Positions 35,667-46,403 of a stretch of DNA of 64,000 nucleotides are shown piece by piece. The DNA lies in assembly GCF_900200035.1 (NCBI RefSeq), contig NZ_FZTC01000045.1, positions 62,001 to 126,000 of the forward strand. The letters are read 5' to 3'. Source of the DNA: Klebsiella grimontii. GTDB lineage: Bacteria > Pseudomonadota > Gammaproteobacteria > Enterobacterales > Enterobacteriaceae. The notes below the pieces were generated by a model, which saw only the letters and a program-made list of their open reading frames with translations, was not told the DNA's origin and did no database searches. How positions within the stretch are numbered: position 1 is the stretch's first letter; each line of letters begins with the position of its first letter. Position numbers and translations under genes: made by a program.

Positions 35667-35977
35667 GAAAACCTCCAGGTATATTCAGAATTTTTGTACT
35701 GCTGCCGACCACGCATGGCCAGCCAGATGTAAAAACCCCATTTGCGTGACTTCATTTCGTTCGTCATCCAAACAAAAAATGAACAATCACCTGCATTTGG
35801 GCAGAAAATTGGATGATAGTTTACCAGATTTTGAAGAGGTTGTGGTGAGGGGATTCTGGAAATGCTGAAAAAGTGGTAACAATGGGGCGTTTGTAGAGGG
35901 AAAATGGCAAATTTATCCATAAAAAAACCCGCCGAAGCGGGTTTTTTCGCAAATTGTTCTGCGTGAGCAGAAAACAA
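35667..35977. other. Gene-free stretch between rpsI and sspA (311 bp)
   Basis: Holds the rpsI terminator (35921-35948) and, nearer sspA, the TGGAGG ribosome site. An AT-rich segment (35750-35830) must contain the ssp promoter, but no hexamer pair is convincing enough to call. No coding potential beyond short chance frames. Confidence 0.6.
35921..35948 (-). terminator. rplM-rpsI terminator
   Basis: AAAACCCGC / GCGGGTTTT with a GAA-type tight loop, flanked by A and T runs, 29 bases beyond the rpsI stop. Could work in both directions. Confidence 0.9.
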
Positions 35978-36373
<396 letters not shown>

Positions 36374-36385
36374 CTATAATCCCGA

Positions 36386-36838
<453 letters not shown>

Positions 36839-36978
36839 TTACACGTTGGTGAACACCCAAACGTTTAGTCAGTTGAGGTTCACACGACATTGTCCAGCAA
36901 ACCTACCCCTTCGAATAGCCTATGCCGGCACATAGAAAGTTTTGGGAAAAAAACCTTCTCGTAACGTGGGGTCGCAAG

Positions 36979-37011
36979 ATTATAGAGAAGTCGGGGTCAA
37001 AGATCGACCCC
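36979..37011 (-). promoter_or_regulatory. rplM-rpsI promoter overlapping a zapE-terminal hairpin
   Basis: A perfect -10 TATAAT (36984-36979) read leftward predicts a start near 36972; the -35 at the right distance (TCGATC) is poor. The hexamer sits next to a GGGGTC / GACCCC hairpin (36993-37011) that could end the upstream zapE transcript. Confidence 0.55.
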
Positions 37012-37033
37012 TTTATGTGATTTGTACCCGGTT

Positions 37034-38167
37034 TTACCCCGGTAAGTGTTCCCGCTTCAGATACTCCTCGCTCTGCATCTCCTGCAGGCGCGACAAACAG
37101 CGCTGGAACTCGAATTTTAACCTCTCACCCTGATAGATCTCATAAAGCGGTACCGCCGCGCTGACCACCAGTTTAACGTGGCGCTCATAGAACTCATCAA
37201 CCAGGGCGATAAAGCGCCGCGCCTCGCTCTCCATCAGCCCAGTCATCACCGGCACCTCAAAAAGCATCACGGTATGAAACAGACGCGAGAGCGCAATATA
37301 GTCATGCTGGCTGCGCGCATCCACGCACAGCGTGGCGAACGACGCCGCCAGCGTCTGGTTCTCTACGCCCAGCGTCGGCAGCGGACGATGGTTGATCTCC
37401 AGCGTCGGCGCCTGTTCGCGCTTCGCACCTGCCAGCGCCAGCCACAATTTATCCATCTGCTGCTGGGTCTCAGCATTCAGCGGCGACAGCCACAGATGCG
37501 CCTGGGTCAGCGTGCGCAGGCGGTAATCAATACCGGCGTCGACATTCATGATATCGCAATGTTGCTTAATGGCGTCGATGGCGGGCAGGAAACGGGCGCG
37601 CTGAAGGCCGTTCCGGTACAGCTCGTCAGGAGGAATATTCGATGTCGCCACCAGGGTTATGCCGCGAGCGAACAGCGCTTTCATTAGACCGCCCAACAGC
37701 ATCGCATCGGTAATATCAGAGACGAAAAACTCATCGAAGCAGAGCACGTCGGTTTCAGCTTTGAAACGGTCCGCAACGATTTCCAGCGGATCGCTGTGCC
37801 CCTGCAGCGTCGTTAACTCTTCATGTACCCGCAGCATAAACCGATGAAAATGCAGACGTTGTTTACGTTCTCCCGGCAGGCTTTGATAGAACAGGTCCAT
37901 CAGCCAGGTTTTCCCCCTGCCGACCCCGCCCCACATATAGAGACCGCGAACCGCGACCGTTTCGGCAACGGGTTCGCGCTTGCCCAGCAGCTTGCCGAAT
38001 TTCGCCCGTAAACCGCCGCCGGTTTGCGGCGCTGCCGAAGGTTTATTCTGCAATTCATGAAAAATCGTATCGAGGCGGCTGACCGCTTCTCGCTGTACGT
38101 CGTCAGGTTGGTGGCTCCCCTCGTTGAGAGAGGAAAGGTAACGCGATGTTGGGGACAGGCTTTGCAT
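37034..38167 (-). CDS. zapE: ZapE (YhcM), division-associated AFG1-like ATPase
   Basis: Z-ring-associated ATPase needed for division at high temperature and low oxygen in E. coli. 377 residues. Walker A GGVGRGKT is at 80-87, Walker B LCFDEFFV near 141 and the sensor TSNIPPDELY follow. Single-gene unit, divergent from zapG. Confidence 0.97.
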   Translation of the reverse strand: MQSLSPTSRYLSSLNEGSHQPDDVQREAVSRLDTIFHELQNKPSAAPQTGGGLRAKFGKLLGKREPVAETVAVRGLYMWGGVGRGKTWLMDLFYQSLPGERKQRLHFHRFMLRVHEELTTLQGHSDPLEIVADRFKAETDVLCFDEFFVSDITDAMLLGGLMKALFARGITLVATSNIPPDELYRNGLQRARFLPAIDAIKQHCDIMNVDAGIDYRLRTLTQAHLWLSPLNAETQQQMDKLWLALAGAKREQAPTLEINHRPLPTLGVENQTLAASFATLCVDARSQHDYIALSRLFHTVMLFEVPVMTGLMESEARRFIALVDEFYERHVKLVVSAAVPLYEIYQGERLKFEFQRCLSRLQEMQSEEYLKREHLPG

Positions 38168-38357
38168 GATCTAATTCTTATTCCTTGAAAACCGTAATGC
38201 CGTAGCTCACGATTGACGAAAAAAAGGCCGCTCTACACTACGTGATGATACGCCAGGATTCCACTTCTGTGGAATTAGCGGTTATAGTGGCACTATCGGG
38301 CGCAGGCGGAGAGCCTCACAGCCATCCTACGGAACCACAAAACAACGGGAGATGTTC

Positions 38358-38756
38358 ATGACCTGGGAATACGCGCTAATTGGGCTAGTTGTCGGCATCA
38401 TTATCGGCGCCGTCGCGATGCGTTTTGGCAATCGCAAATTACGCCAACAGCAGGCGCTGCAGTTTGAACTGGAAAAGAATAAAGCAGAGCTGGAAGAGTA
38501 CCGCGAAGAGCTGGTAAGCCATTTTGCCCGGAGCGCAGAGCTACTGGATAACATGGCGCATGATTACCGCCAGCTGTATCAGCATATGGCGAAAAGTTCC
38601 AGCAACCTGCTGCCGGACAGCATGGCGGACGCCAATCCGTTCCGCAATCGTCTGGAAGAGTCTGAAGCGGGCAACGATCAGGCTCCGGTCCAGATGCCGC
38701 GCGACTACTCTGAAGGCGCCTCCGGCCTGCTGCGCGGCGGCGTAAAGCGCGACTAA
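38358..38756 (+). CDS. zapG: ZapG (YhcB, DUF1043) cell-division/envelope protein
   Basis: Inner-membrane protein with one N-terminal helix (residues about 4-22), then a long coiled coil (about 25-70) and a polar tail. It coordinates cell division and envelope synthesis in E. coli. 132 residues from MTWEYALIG, with GGGAGA upstream; the ATG two codons earlier is too close to that site. Confidence 0.95.
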   Translation: MTWEYALIGLVVGIIIGAVAMRFGNRKLRQQQALQFELEKNKAELEEYREELVSHFARSAELLDNMAHDYRQLYQHMAKSSSNLLPDSMADANPFRNRLEESEAGNDQAPVQMPRDYSEGASGLLRGGVKRD

Positions 38757-38928
38757 TCCGCCAACGACAGTAAAAATATTTTCCGGGCGCACCCTCAGCG
38801 CCCGTTTCAACCTCTCATCCCAGCTACAATTTAACTATCGCCCACATTGTTACCGGGCCGAAAATTCAATAACATCGGACCATTCGGGACGTTTCCCATA
38901 CACCTCAGGTTACGAGAGCCAGCATCTA

Positions 38929-40296
38929 ATGAATAAACAGACTTTGCTGTTAAGTGCGTTAGCGTTAAGCGTTGGGTTGTCGTTGTCCGCCTTACCTCCG
39001 GCAGCAGCCTCTTTACCGACACAGGTTCCCGGCCAGGGCGCGTTGCCAAGCCTCGCGCCGATGCTGGAAAAAGTGTTGCCGGCGGTGGTGAGCGTACAGG
39101 TTGAGGGCACCGCGTCGCCCGCGCAGAATATGCCGGAAGAGCTGAAGAAGTACTTTGGCGACAATGCGCCGCAAGAGCAGGCGCAGCCATTTGAAGGCCT
39201 GGGTTCTGGGGTCATCATTGACGCGGCAAAAGGCTACGTGCTAACCAATAATCACGTGATTAATCAGGCGCAGAAAATCAGCGTCCAGCTTAACGATGGT
39301 CGCGAGTTCGATGCCAAACTGGTCGGCAGCGACGAGCAGAGCGATATCGCCCTGCTGCAGCTGTTAAAACCCAGCAATCTGACGCAAATCGCGATCGCCG
39401 ACTCCGATAAGCTGCGGGTAGGCGATTTCGCCGTCGCCGTCGGTAACCCGTTTGGTCTGGGTCAGACCGCCACATCCGGGATTATTTCAGCCCTTGGCCG
39501 CAGCGGCCTGAATCTTGAAGGGCTGGAGAACTTTATCCAGACCGATGCCTCGATCAACCGCGGCAACTCCGGCGGCGCGCTGCTGAACCTCAACGGCGAG
39601 CTGATTGGCATCAACACCGCCATTCTGGCCCCGGGCGGCGGCAGCGTCGGCATTGGCTTCGCGATCCCCAGCAATATGGCGAAAATTCTCTCCCAGCAGC
39701 TTATTCAGTTTGGTGAAATCAAACGCGGCCTGCTGGGCATCAAAGGCATGGAAATGAGCGCGGATATCGCCAAAGCGATGAATCTCGACGTCCAGCGCGG
39801 CGCCTTCGTCAGCGAAGTGCTGCCAAATTCAGGGTCGGCCAAAGCGGGCATCAAATCTGGCGACGTTATCGTCAGCCTGAACGGCAAGCCGCTCAACAGC
39901 TTCGCCGAACTGCGCTCCCGCATCGCCACGACCGAGCCGGGGACCAAGGTGAAGCTGGGGCTCCTGCGCGAAGGAAAGCCCGTAGAAGTTGAAGTCACCC
40001 TCGACAAGAGCACCTCTTCTTCCGCCAGCGCCGAACTTATCGCGCCAGCCCTGCAGGGCGCATCGTTAAGCGACGGTCAGATGAAAGACGGGACCAAAGG
40101 CGTCGTCATTGATAATGTCGATAAAGCCAGCCCTGCCGCCCAGGCGGGGCTGCATAAAGACGACATCATTATTGGCCTCAACCGCGAGCGCGTAAGGTCC
40201 ATTGCTGAACTGCGAAAAGTGCTTGAAAGCAAGCCGACGGTGATTGCGCTGAACGTCGTTCGCGGCAGCGAAAGCATCTATCTGCTGCTGCGTTAA
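38929..40296 (+). CDS. degQ: Periplasmic serine endoprotease/chaperone DegQ
   Basis: HtrA-family protease for misfolded envelope proteins. 455 residues with a signal peptide (cleavage likely after PAAA, residues 24-27). The catalytic triad is H109, D139 and S214 (GNSGGA), followed by two PDZ domains (about 285-370 and 385-455). Compared with DegP it lacks the long Q-rich LA-loop extension, which fits DegQ. degS follows 86 bp later. Confidence 0.98.
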   Translation: MNKQTLLLSALALSVGLSLSALPPAAASLPTQVPGQGALPSLAPMLEKVLPAVVSVQVEGTASPAQNMPEELKKYFGDNAPQEQAQPFEGLGSGVIIDAAKGYVLTNNHVINQAQKISVQLNDGREFDAKLVGSDEQSDIALLQLLKPSNLTQIAIADSDKLRVGDFAVAVGNPFGLGQTATSGIISALGRSGLNLEGLENFIQTDASINRGNSGGALLNLNGELIGINTAILAPGGGSVGIGFAIPSNMAKILSQQLIQFGEIKRGLLGIKGMEMSADIAKAMNLDVQRGAFVSEVLPNSGSAKAGIKSGDVIVSLNGKPLNSFAELRSRIATTEPGTKVKLGLLREGKPVEVEVTLDKSTSSSASAELIAPALQGASLSDGQMKDGTKGVVIDNVDKASPAAQAGLHKDDIIIGLNRERVRSIAELRKVLESKPTVIALNVVRGSESIYLLLR

Positions 40297-40304
40297 CTCG
40301 CCTT

Positions 40305-40333
40305 CCGGGCATCGCGTGCAGTGCGATGTCCGG
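40305..40333 (+). repeat. Hairpin between degQ and degS
   Basis: CCGGGCATCGC / GCGATGTCCGG with one G-U pair, just after the degQ stop. It resembles a lone REP-like or mRNA-end hairpin. No U-tract. Confidence 0.55.
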
Positions 40334-40382
40334 ACAAGACGTGTTATGCTGCGCCTGTCCATCCATCAACGATATCTGCATC

Positions 40383-41441
40383 ATGCCTGGAAAGCTTTTA
40401 CGTTCGATACTTATTGGTTTGATTGTCGGCGGTCTGCTGCTGGCCGTTATGCCTTCGCTGCGCCAGTGGCAGCTTTCGCCGACCACGCAATACGATAGCG
40501 CGGATGAATCCCCCGCCAGCTATAATTCCGCCGTTCGCCGCGCCGCCCCGGCGGTCGTGAACGTCTATAACCGGGCACTCAACAGCACCAGCCATAACCA
40601 GCTAACGCTCGGTTCCGGCGTGATCATGGATCAGCGCGGCTATATCCTGACCAATAAGCACGTTATCAACGATGCCGATCAGATTATCGTGGCCCTACAG
40701 GATGGTCGGGTTTTTGAAGCGCTGCTGGTCGGCTCGGATACTCTCACCGATCTGGCGGTGTTAAAAATCAACGCCAGCGGCGGCCTGCCGGTGATTCCGA
40801 TTAACCCGAAACGCGTGCCGCATATCGGTGACGTCGTGCTGGCGATCGGCAACCCGTACAACCTTGGGCAAACCATTACCCAGGGCATTATCAGCGCCAC
40901 CGGCCGTATCGGCCTGAACCCCACCGGGCGCCAGAATTTCCTGCAGACCGACGCGTCAATCAATCACGGTAACTCCGGCGGCGCGCTGGTGAACTCGCTG
41001 GGCGAGCTGATGGGTATCAATACCCTGTCATTTGATAAAAGCAACGATGGCGAAACGCCGGAAGGGATCGGCTTTGCGATCCCTTTCCAGCTGGCAACCA
41101 AGATTATGGATAAGCTGATCCGCGATGGCCGCGTTATTCGCGGCTATATAGGGATCAGCGGCCGCGAAATTGCGCCGCTGCATGCGCAGGGCGGCGGGAT
41201 CGATCAGCTGCAGGGGATCGTGGTGAATGATGTTGCGCCGGAAGGCCCGGCCGCCCAGGCAGGGATCCGCGCCAACGACGTCATTATTTCGGTTAACGAC
41301 AAGCCCGCCGTTTCCGCCCTGGAAACCATGGACCAGGTCGCAGAGATTCGCCCGGGCTCGGAAATTCCGGTGGTGATTATGCGCGATGATAAAAAACTTA
41401 CGCTGCATATCGCCGTCCAGGAATATCCTGCGACCAATTAA
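40383..41441 (+). CDS. degS: DegS, inner-membrane stress-sensor protease
   Basis: Site-1 protease that cleaves RseA when its PDZ domain binds exposed porin C-termini, starting the sigma-E response. 352 residues from MPGKLLRSIL; longer in-frame starts lie in the intergenic hairpin region. N-terminal membrane anchor (about 7-24), triad H93, D123, S198 (GNSGGA) and one PDZ domain (about 255-345). Ends at a strong terminator. Confidence 0.97.
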   Translation: MPGKLLRSILIGLIVGGLLLAVMPSLRQWQLSPTTQYDSADESPASYNSAVRRAAPAVVNVYNRALNSTSHNQLTLGSGVIMDQRGYILTNKHVINDADQIIVALQDGRVFEALLVGSDTLTDLAVLKINASGGLPVIPINPKRVPHIGDVVLAIGNPYNLGQTITQGIISATGRIGLNPTGRQNFLQTDASINHGNSGGALVNSLGELMGINTLSFDKSNDGETPEGIGFAIPFQLATKIMDKLIRDGRVIRGYIGISGREIAPLHAQGGGIDQLQGIVVNDVAPEGPAAQAGIRANDVIISVNDKPAVSALETMDQVAEIRPGSEIPVVIMRDDKKLTLHIAVQEYPATN

Positions 41442-41444
41442 CAG

Positions 41445-41469
41445 GCTCCCCGCCAGGGGAGCGCTTTTC
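41445..41469 (+). terminator. degS terminator
   Basis: GCTCCCC / GGGGAGC with a four-base loop and a following GCTTTTC. It overlaps the stop codon of the convergent CitG-like gene at 41468. Confidence 0.8.
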
Positions 41470-42166
41470 AATCAGCAAACAATGGCCCGGCCGGGAATTT
41501 CGCCAGAAACCCGGTCACGGCCAGCAGCGACCACAGTCCGGGCCACGCAAACTGGCGCTCCCGCAGTTCATCATCGAGCGTCATCAGCGCAAACTCGCCG
41601 TTATCACCCAGAACTCCCCCCTGCCAGAGCAACCGCTGGGCCTGCTGCCGCGCCCAGGGGGAATCACTTTTCCAGGCCAGCAGATGCAGCAGCGCCTGCT
41701 GCAGGCAGATGCCATATGAATGCTTATCCCGCAGCAGCCGCCGGTAAACCGGCAGCGATATGCTGCGCACGGTATAGAAACCGCTGCGGATTTCGCTATC
41801 AACATCCGCAATGCCAGCACAGAACTGACCGGCGAGGTCGCACAGACGATTGTGCGTCAGCGGCTGACCAAGAATTTCCAGACGCCCGGCAGCCGCACAC
41901 AGTAGCCCGCTCCCTTGCTGCTCATGTGTCAGCGAATCAGGTAAAGCCGCCACCGTTTCAGCGGCCCCGGCCTGCGCATGCCGTACGCCAGCGTCATAGC
42001 AACGGACAAAAAAATCATGGCTACCCTGAGCGATTGATGGGTGCGCCAGCAGATTCAGAGCCGGATGCAGTTGTTCAAGTTCCTCCAGCGACGCAAGGGT
42101 GTAATCAACAACGCTGTCCTTTGCCGACGCCCTGCTGTCAGGACGTAATGCTATGGTTTCATTCAT
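41468..42166 (-). CDS. CitG-like protein (triphosphoribosyl-dephospho-CoA synthase family), motif-poor
   Basis: 232 residues. The C-terminal two thirds align with CitG: GSGLLCAAAGRLEILGQPL corresponds to SLGLLCAAIGRLLQLNQPV, and ARQQAQRLLWQGG to LQREAQTLLQKGG. CitG makes the citrate-lyase cofactor from dephospho-CoA and ATP. The family motifs are altered: PGLVDR reads HPSIAQG, GAHKDM reads GSHDFF, THKG reads THEQ, and GDTNV reads KSDSP. It may have no such activity. Start ATG at 42166 is preceded by AAGGAG. It is on the same strand as oadB but separated by a REP pair. No citrate lyase gene is nearby. Confidence 0.7.
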   Translation of the reverse strand: MNETIALRPDSRASAKDSVVDYTLASLEELEQLHPALNLLAHPSIAQGSHDFFVRCYDAGVRHAQAGAAETVAALPDSLTHEQQGSGLLCAAAGRLEILGQPLTHNRLCDLAGQFCAGIADVDSEIRSGFYTVRSISLPVYRRLLRDKHSYGICLQQALLHLLAWKSDSPWARQQAQRLLWQGGVLGDNGEFALMTLDDELRERQFAWPGLWSLLAVTGFLAKFPAGPLFAD

Positions 42167-42189
42167 CAAAGTCTCCTTACAGGAAATCT

Positions 42190-42281
42190 CCCGGGTCGCG
42201 GCTGACGCCTTACCCGGGCTACGGGTTTACAGTCATCTGCGATCCCGTAGCCCGGACAGGCGCAACGCGCCGCCTCCGGGA
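42190..42281. repeat. Inverted pair of REP elements (BIME) between oadB and the CitG-like gene
   Basis: CCCGTAGCCCGGACAGGCG, loop, then CGCCGCCTCCGGGA (42244-42281) is a typical enterobacterial REP unit. A second unit in opposite orientation (42190-42225) reads CCCGTAGCCCGGGTAAGGCG on the other strand. REP pairs usually lie at the 3' ends of operons, here that of oadGAB. Confidence 0.85.
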
Positions 42282-42292
42282 AGAGCACAGAA

Positions 42293-43594
42293 CTACATCG
42301 CCAGCACGTACTTGAGCATCACCCCGGCGGCTATCGCCGAGCCAATCACTCCCGCCACGTTCGGGCCCATCGCGTGCATCAGCAGGAAGTTCTGCGCGTC
42401 CGACTCCAGCCCCACCTTGTTCGATACCCGCGCCGCCATCGGCACCGCCGACACCCCGGCCGAGCCAATCAGCGGGTTGATTTTGTTGTGACTGAACAGG
42501 TTCAGCAGCTTCGCCATCAGCACCCCCGCCGCCGTCCCGATACAGAACGCAATCACCCCCAGCACCAGAATCCCCAGCGTCTGCGGCTGGAGGAACTTGT
42601 CCGCCACCAGCTTGGCGCCCACCGATAACCCGAGGAAAATGGTCACGATATTTATCAGCGCGTTCTGCACCGTGTCGCTCAGGCGCTCCACCACGCCGCT
42701 CTCGCGCATCAGGTTGCCGAAGCAGAACATCCCCAGCAGCGGCGCCGCGTCCGGCAGCAGCAGCGCCACCAGCAGCAACAGCACCGCCGGGAACAGGATT
42801 TTCTCCCGCCTGCTCACCGTGCGCAGCTGCACCATGCGGATTTTCCGCTCCTTATCCGTGGTCAGCGCCTTCATAATCGGCGGCTGGATTAACGGCACCA
42901 GCGCCATATACGAGTACGCCGCCACCGCGATGGCCCCCAGCAGCTCCGGCGCCAGCTTGCCCGACAGGTAAATCGCCGTCGGGCCGTCCGCCCCGCCGAT
43001 AATGCCTATCGCCGCCGCCTGCGGCAGGGTGAAGCTGATAATCCCGAAGTAGTTCAGCGTCAGCGCCCCGAGCACCGTGGCGAAGATACCGAACTGCGCC
43101 GCCGCCCCCAGCAGCAGGGTGCGCGGGTTGGCCAGCAGCGGGCCGAAGTCGGTCATCGCCCCGACGCCCATAAATATCACCAGCGGGGCAATGCCCGAAC
43201 CGATGGCGACCTTATAGAACACCGCCAGCACCCCGGCGGAGTAGCCCATATCCACCGCCTGCTGCTCCATCTGGCTCTGTACCGACGGCAGGGCCAGGGC
43301 TAATGCCTCCTTGATGGCGTGAACGTCCGGCAGGCAGTTGAGCTTCGCGGCAATCACCGCCAGCTGCCCGGCGTCGTGGTGGGCCAGCAGGCTCTCCAGG
43401 GCGGTCAGCGCCAGCCCGGCCTCCGGGATATTCGACAGCAGGCCGCCGAAGCCAATCGGCAGCAGCAGTAGCGGCTCGAACTTCTTCGCAATCGCCAGCC
43501 ACAGCAGCAGCAGGCTCACCAGCAGCATGATGGCCTGGCCGATGCCGAGGTGCATCAGGCCCATGCCCTGAATCAGGGCGTTCAGACTTTCCAT
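42293..43594 (-). CDS. oadB: Oxaloacetate decarboxylase beta subunit (Na+ pump)
   Basis: Membrane subunit that decarboxylates carboxybiotin and exports Na+. 433 residues, as in Klebsiella OadB. The key Na+ and proton-path residues are present: D203 in [11 protein letters not shown]373 and G377 in NPLIGSAG. About nine hydrophobic segments. Last gene of oadGAB, 12 bases after oadA. Composition is markedly more G+C-rich than the dehydratase genes upstream. Confidence 0.97.
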   Translation of the reverse strand: MESLNALIQGMGLMHLGIGQAIMLLVSLLLLWLAIAKKFEPLLLLPIGFGGLLSNIPEAGLALTALESLLAHHDAGQLAVIAAKLNCLPDVHAIKEALALALPSVQSQMEQQAVDMGYSAGVLAVFYKVAIGSGIAPLVIFMGVGAMTDFGPLLANPRTLLLGAAAQFGIFATVLGALTLNYFGIISFTLPQAAAIGIIGGADGPTAIYLSGKLAPELLGAIAVAAYSYMALVPLIQPPIMKALTTDKERKIRMVQLRTVSRREKILFPAVLLLLVALLLPDAAPLLGMFCFGNLMRESGVVERLSDTVQNALINIVTIFLGLSVGAKLVADKFLQPQTLGILVLGVIAFCIGTAAGVLMAKLLNLFSHNKINPLIGSAGVSAVPMAARVSNKVGLESDAQNFLLMHAMGPNVAGVIGSAIAAGVMLKYVLAM

Positions 43595-43606
43595 GGTTCC
43601 TGTTCC

Positions 43607-45370
43607 TTACGCCAGCGTCATCAGGGTGTCGCCCACGGAGACCGCGTCGCCGGATTTCACCGCGATACCGCGCACGGTCCCGGCCTGCGCGGCGCGGATT
43701 TCGGTTTCCATCTTCATGGCTTCGAGAATCAGCAGCACGTCGCCTTCGGCGACCGTCTGGCCCTCGGTGGCAGTCACCTTCCAGATATTGCCCGCCAGCG
43801 GGGCGGTCACCGGGGTGCCTGCGCCTGCCGGGGCCGGCGCAGCAGCCTGAACGGGCGCCGGCGCAGTCAGCTGGCTGATATCGCCGCCGTCGCTGACCTT
43901 CACCACAAAGGCCTGGCCTTCCACTTCCACGGTGTAGACGCCGGAGGCGGCAGGTTTTACCGGGGCAGCGGCAGGTTTCGCCTCTTCCGCCTGCGGAACC
44001 GGCTCAAAGGCCGCCGGGTTGTTGCGGTTCTCAAGGAACTTCAGGCCGATTTGCGGGAACAGGGCCACGGTCAGTACGTCGTCGATGGCGTTATCGGCAA
44101 GCGTGATGCCCTTCTCCTGCGCCTGGCGCTTCACGTCCGCTTCCAGCGCAGCCAGCTCCGGCTTCAGCAGGTCCGCCGGACGGCAGGTCACCGGGGCGGC
44201 CCCCTCCAGCACGCGCGCCTGCAGGGCGGCATTGACCGGCACCGGGGTGTGGCCGTATTCACCCTTCAGAATGCCCGCCGTTTCTTTAGCGATGGTTTTG
44301 TAGCGCTCCCCGGTCAGGACGTTAAGCACCGCCTGGGTGCCGACAATCTGCGAGGTCGGGGTGACTAAAGGAATAAAGCCGAGGTCCTCGCGCACGCGGG
44401 GGATTTCCGCCAGCACCTGGTCGAGTTTGTCGGCGGCGTTCTGCTGCTTCAGCTGGCCCTCGAGGTTGGTGAGCATCCCGCCCGGCACCTGGGCCACGAG
44501 GATACGGCTGTCGGTGCCCTTCAGCTGGCCTTCAAAGGCGTGGTATTTCCTGCGCACCTCGCGGAAGTAGGCCGCGATGCTCTCCAGCTTCAGGATATCC
44601 AGCCCGGTGTCATGTTCCGTTCCGGCCAGCGTCGCCACCAGCGCCTCGGTGGCCGGGTGGCCGTAGGTGGCGCTCATGGAAGAGATGGCCGTGTCCACGC
44701 CGTCCACGCCCGCCTCGATGGCCTTCAGCAGGGCCATCTCCGCCATCCCGGTGGTGGCATGAGCATGCAGGTGCAGCCTGACGTCATAGCGCTTCTTGAT
44801 TTCGCTGACCAGTTCATACGCCGCCATCGGGGTGAGGATACCGGACATGTCCTTGATGGCGATGGAGTCGACGCCGGTTTCCAGCAGCTGTTCGGTTAAA
44901 TCGAGCCAGGTCTGCAGGGAGTGGGCCGGGCTGGTGGTGTAACTCAGAGTCCCCTGGGCGTGCGCCCCGTGGCTGCGCACCGCCCGCAGGGCGGCCTGCA
45001 TATTGCGCGGGTCGTTCATGGCGTCGAAGACGCGGAAGACGTCCATGCCGTTTTTGACGGCGCGCTCAACAAAGCGTTCGACCACGTCATCGGCGTAGTG
45101 GTGGTAGCCGAGGAGGTTCTGGCCGCGCAGCAGCATCTGCAGCGGGGTCTTCGGCATGGCCTTTTTCAGCTCGCGCAGGCGGACCCACGGGTCTTCGCCG
45201 AGAAAGCGGATGCAGGCGTCGAAGGTGGCGCCGCCCCAGCACTCGAGGGAGCCGTAGCCCACGTCGTCGAGCTGCGCGGCGACGGGGAGCATATCGTCGA
45301 GGCGCAGGCGGGTGGCGAACAGGGACTGGTGGGCGTCGCGCAGGACGACATCGGTAATGGCAACGGTCAT
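43607..45370 (-). CDS. oadA: Oxaloacetate decarboxylase alpha subunit (biotin carboxyltransferase)
   Basis: Transfers the carboxylate of oxaloacetate to biotin, giving pyruvate. 587 residues. The N-terminal TIM-barrel carboxyltransferase carries LRDAHQS (10-16) and the metal-ligand segment LHLHAH (199-204). A central association domain follows, then an Ala/Pro-rich linker (about 470-515). The biotinyl domain has K553 in EAMKMET. Closely resembles the Klebsiella citrate-fermentation OadA; LHLHCH of that protein is LHLHAH here. 15 bases after oadG. Confidence 0.98.
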   Translation of the reverse strand: MTVAITDVVLRDAHQSLFATRLRLDDMLPVAAQLDDVGYGSLECWGGATFDACIRFLGEDPWVRLRELKKAMPKTPLQMLLRGQNLLGYHHYADDVVERFVERAVKNGMDVFRVFDAMNDPRNMQAALRAVRSHGAHAQGTLSYTTSPAHSLQTWLDLTEQLLETGVDSIAIKDMSGILTPMAAYELVSEIKKRYDVRLHLHAHATTGMAEMALLKAIEAGVDGVDTAISSMSATYGHPATEALVATLAGTEHDTGLDILKLESIAAYFREVRRKYHAFEGQLKGTDSRILVAQVPGGMLTNLEGQLKQQNAADKLDQVLAEIPRVREDLGFIPLVTPTSQIVGTQAVLNVLTGERYKTIAKETAGILKGEYGHTPVPVNAALQARVLEGAAPVTCRPADLLKPELAALEADVKRQAQEKGITLADNAIDDVLTVALFPQIGLKFLENRNNPAAFEPVPQAEEAKPAAAPVKPAASGVYTVEVEGQAFVVKVSDGGDISQLTAPAPVQAAAPAPAGAGTPVTAPLAGNIWKVTATEGQTVAEGDVLLILEAMKMETEIRAAQAGTVRGIAVKSGDAVSVGDTLMTLA

Positions 45371-45385
45371 GGATTCCTCCGTGAA

Positions 45386-45634
45386 TTAAGGGTTAAGTCG
45401 GCGATGGTGGTGGATAGCGGCGGCAATCACCGGCTTTAAGCGGGCGAAGTCGTCAGCGGGCGCGGCGGCAGGTGCGGCCTTCGGCGCCGGAGCCGGTTCG
45501 GGGAAGAAGCGGTTGACAGCGGCGGACATGCCCTGGATGGCGAAAATCAGCACAAACAGAAACGCCAGCACGAACCCCATGCCGAGGAACATCAGGGTGA
45601 AGCCTTCACCTAATAGCAGTGCTGCATCAGTCAT
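45386..45634 (-). CDS. oadG: Oxaloacetate decarboxylase gamma subunit
   Basis: Small subunit that joins alpha to beta and speeds decarboxylation. 82 residues: one N-terminal membrane helix (about 12-35), an Ala/Pro linker ([15 protein letters not shown]) and a histidine-bearing C-terminus (AAAIHHHRR) typical of the metal-binding tail. First of oadGAB. It starts 151 bp after ttdB and may have its own promoter. Confidence 0.96.
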   Translation of the reverse strand: MTDAALLLGEGFTLMFLGMGFVLAFLFVLIFAIQGMSAAVNRFFPEPAPAPKAAPAAAPADDFARLKPVIAAAIHHHRRLNP

Positions 45635-45655
45635 AAAATAGCCTTCGAGCAGGAG

Positions 45656-45768
45656 GCACGATAATGATGTTATTTATAACGAAAATAATAAGGGTGGATT
45701 TCCCTGAACCGCCCCGGTCAGAGTCCCTGTTTATTATCGCAATAAACGTATCGCCATCATTATCGTGC
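45656..45768. repeat. 14-bp perfect inverted repeat spanning the ttdB-oadG gap
   Basis: GCACGATAATGATG (45656-45669) is matched by its exact reverse complement CATCATTATCGTGC (45755-45768), 85 bp apart. The repeat fills most of the AT-rich gap between the dehydratase genes and oadG. It could be a paired regulator site or a long-range RNA stem. Confidence 0.8.
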
Positions 45769-45785
45769 AATTCATATAACCCAGA

Positions 45786-46403
45786 TTATTTGATAAAGCT
45801 TACGTGCTGGCATATTTCATCAGCGACGATCTCTTTACGCTGGTTAAAAATAATTTTGTTCTGTTCGAACAGGTTATTTCCATGGGTATCAATGGAAACG
45901 ATTAACGGGCCAAACTCTTTTACCCGACATACCCATAGCGTTTCCGGCATTCCCAGATCGCGCCACTGCGCATCTTCGATCTCTTCCACGCACACCGCGG
46001 CCACTACCGCGCAGCCGGCCGGGAATACGCAGTGCAGCGCTTTATGCTCCGCGCAGCCCTCTTCGGTGCCTTTCCCCATGCCGCCTTTCCCAACGATTAA
46101 TTTCACGCCGGTATGCGCAATAAATTCTTTTTCGAATTTTTCCATGCGCATGCTGGTGGTTGGCCCAACGGAGACCATTTCAAATTTATCGTCTTCGCCT
46201 TTAATTGGGCGGACAATTGGGCCAGCGTGTAAAATAGCGCCGCCGCGAACATCTACAGGTAATTCGCGCCCACCTTCAATTAATCGACGGTGCGCCACAT
46301 CACGACAGGTAACAATATGACCGTTGAGATAAATAATATCGCCCGCTTTAATATCGGCTAAATCTTCATCTTTAATTGGCGTAGTCAGGATTTTTTTCGT
46401 CAT
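45786..46403 (-). CDS. Tartrate dehydratase/class I fumarase beta subunit
   Basis: Small subunit of a two-subunit iron-sulfur hydro-lyase that dehydrates tartrate to oxaloacetate. 205 residues, closely similar along its length to E. coli TtdB (shared [51 protein letters not shown]). Substrate stereochemistry cannot be read; in Salmonella the equivalent locus is tied to D(-)-tartrate use, whereas E. coli TtdAB takes L(+)-tartrate. Start codon overlaps the alpha stop by one base. Confidence 0.9.
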   Translation of the reverse strand: MTKKILTTPIKDEDLADIKAGDIIYLNGHIVTCRDVAHRRLIEGGRELPVDVRGGAILHAGPIVRPIKGEDDKFEMVSVGPTTSMRMEKFEKEFIAHTGVKLIVGKGGMGKGTEEGCAEHKALHCVFPAGCAVVAAVCVEEIEDAQWRDLGMPETLWVCRVKEFGPLIVSIDTHGNNLFEQNKIIFNQRKEIVADEICQHVSFIK

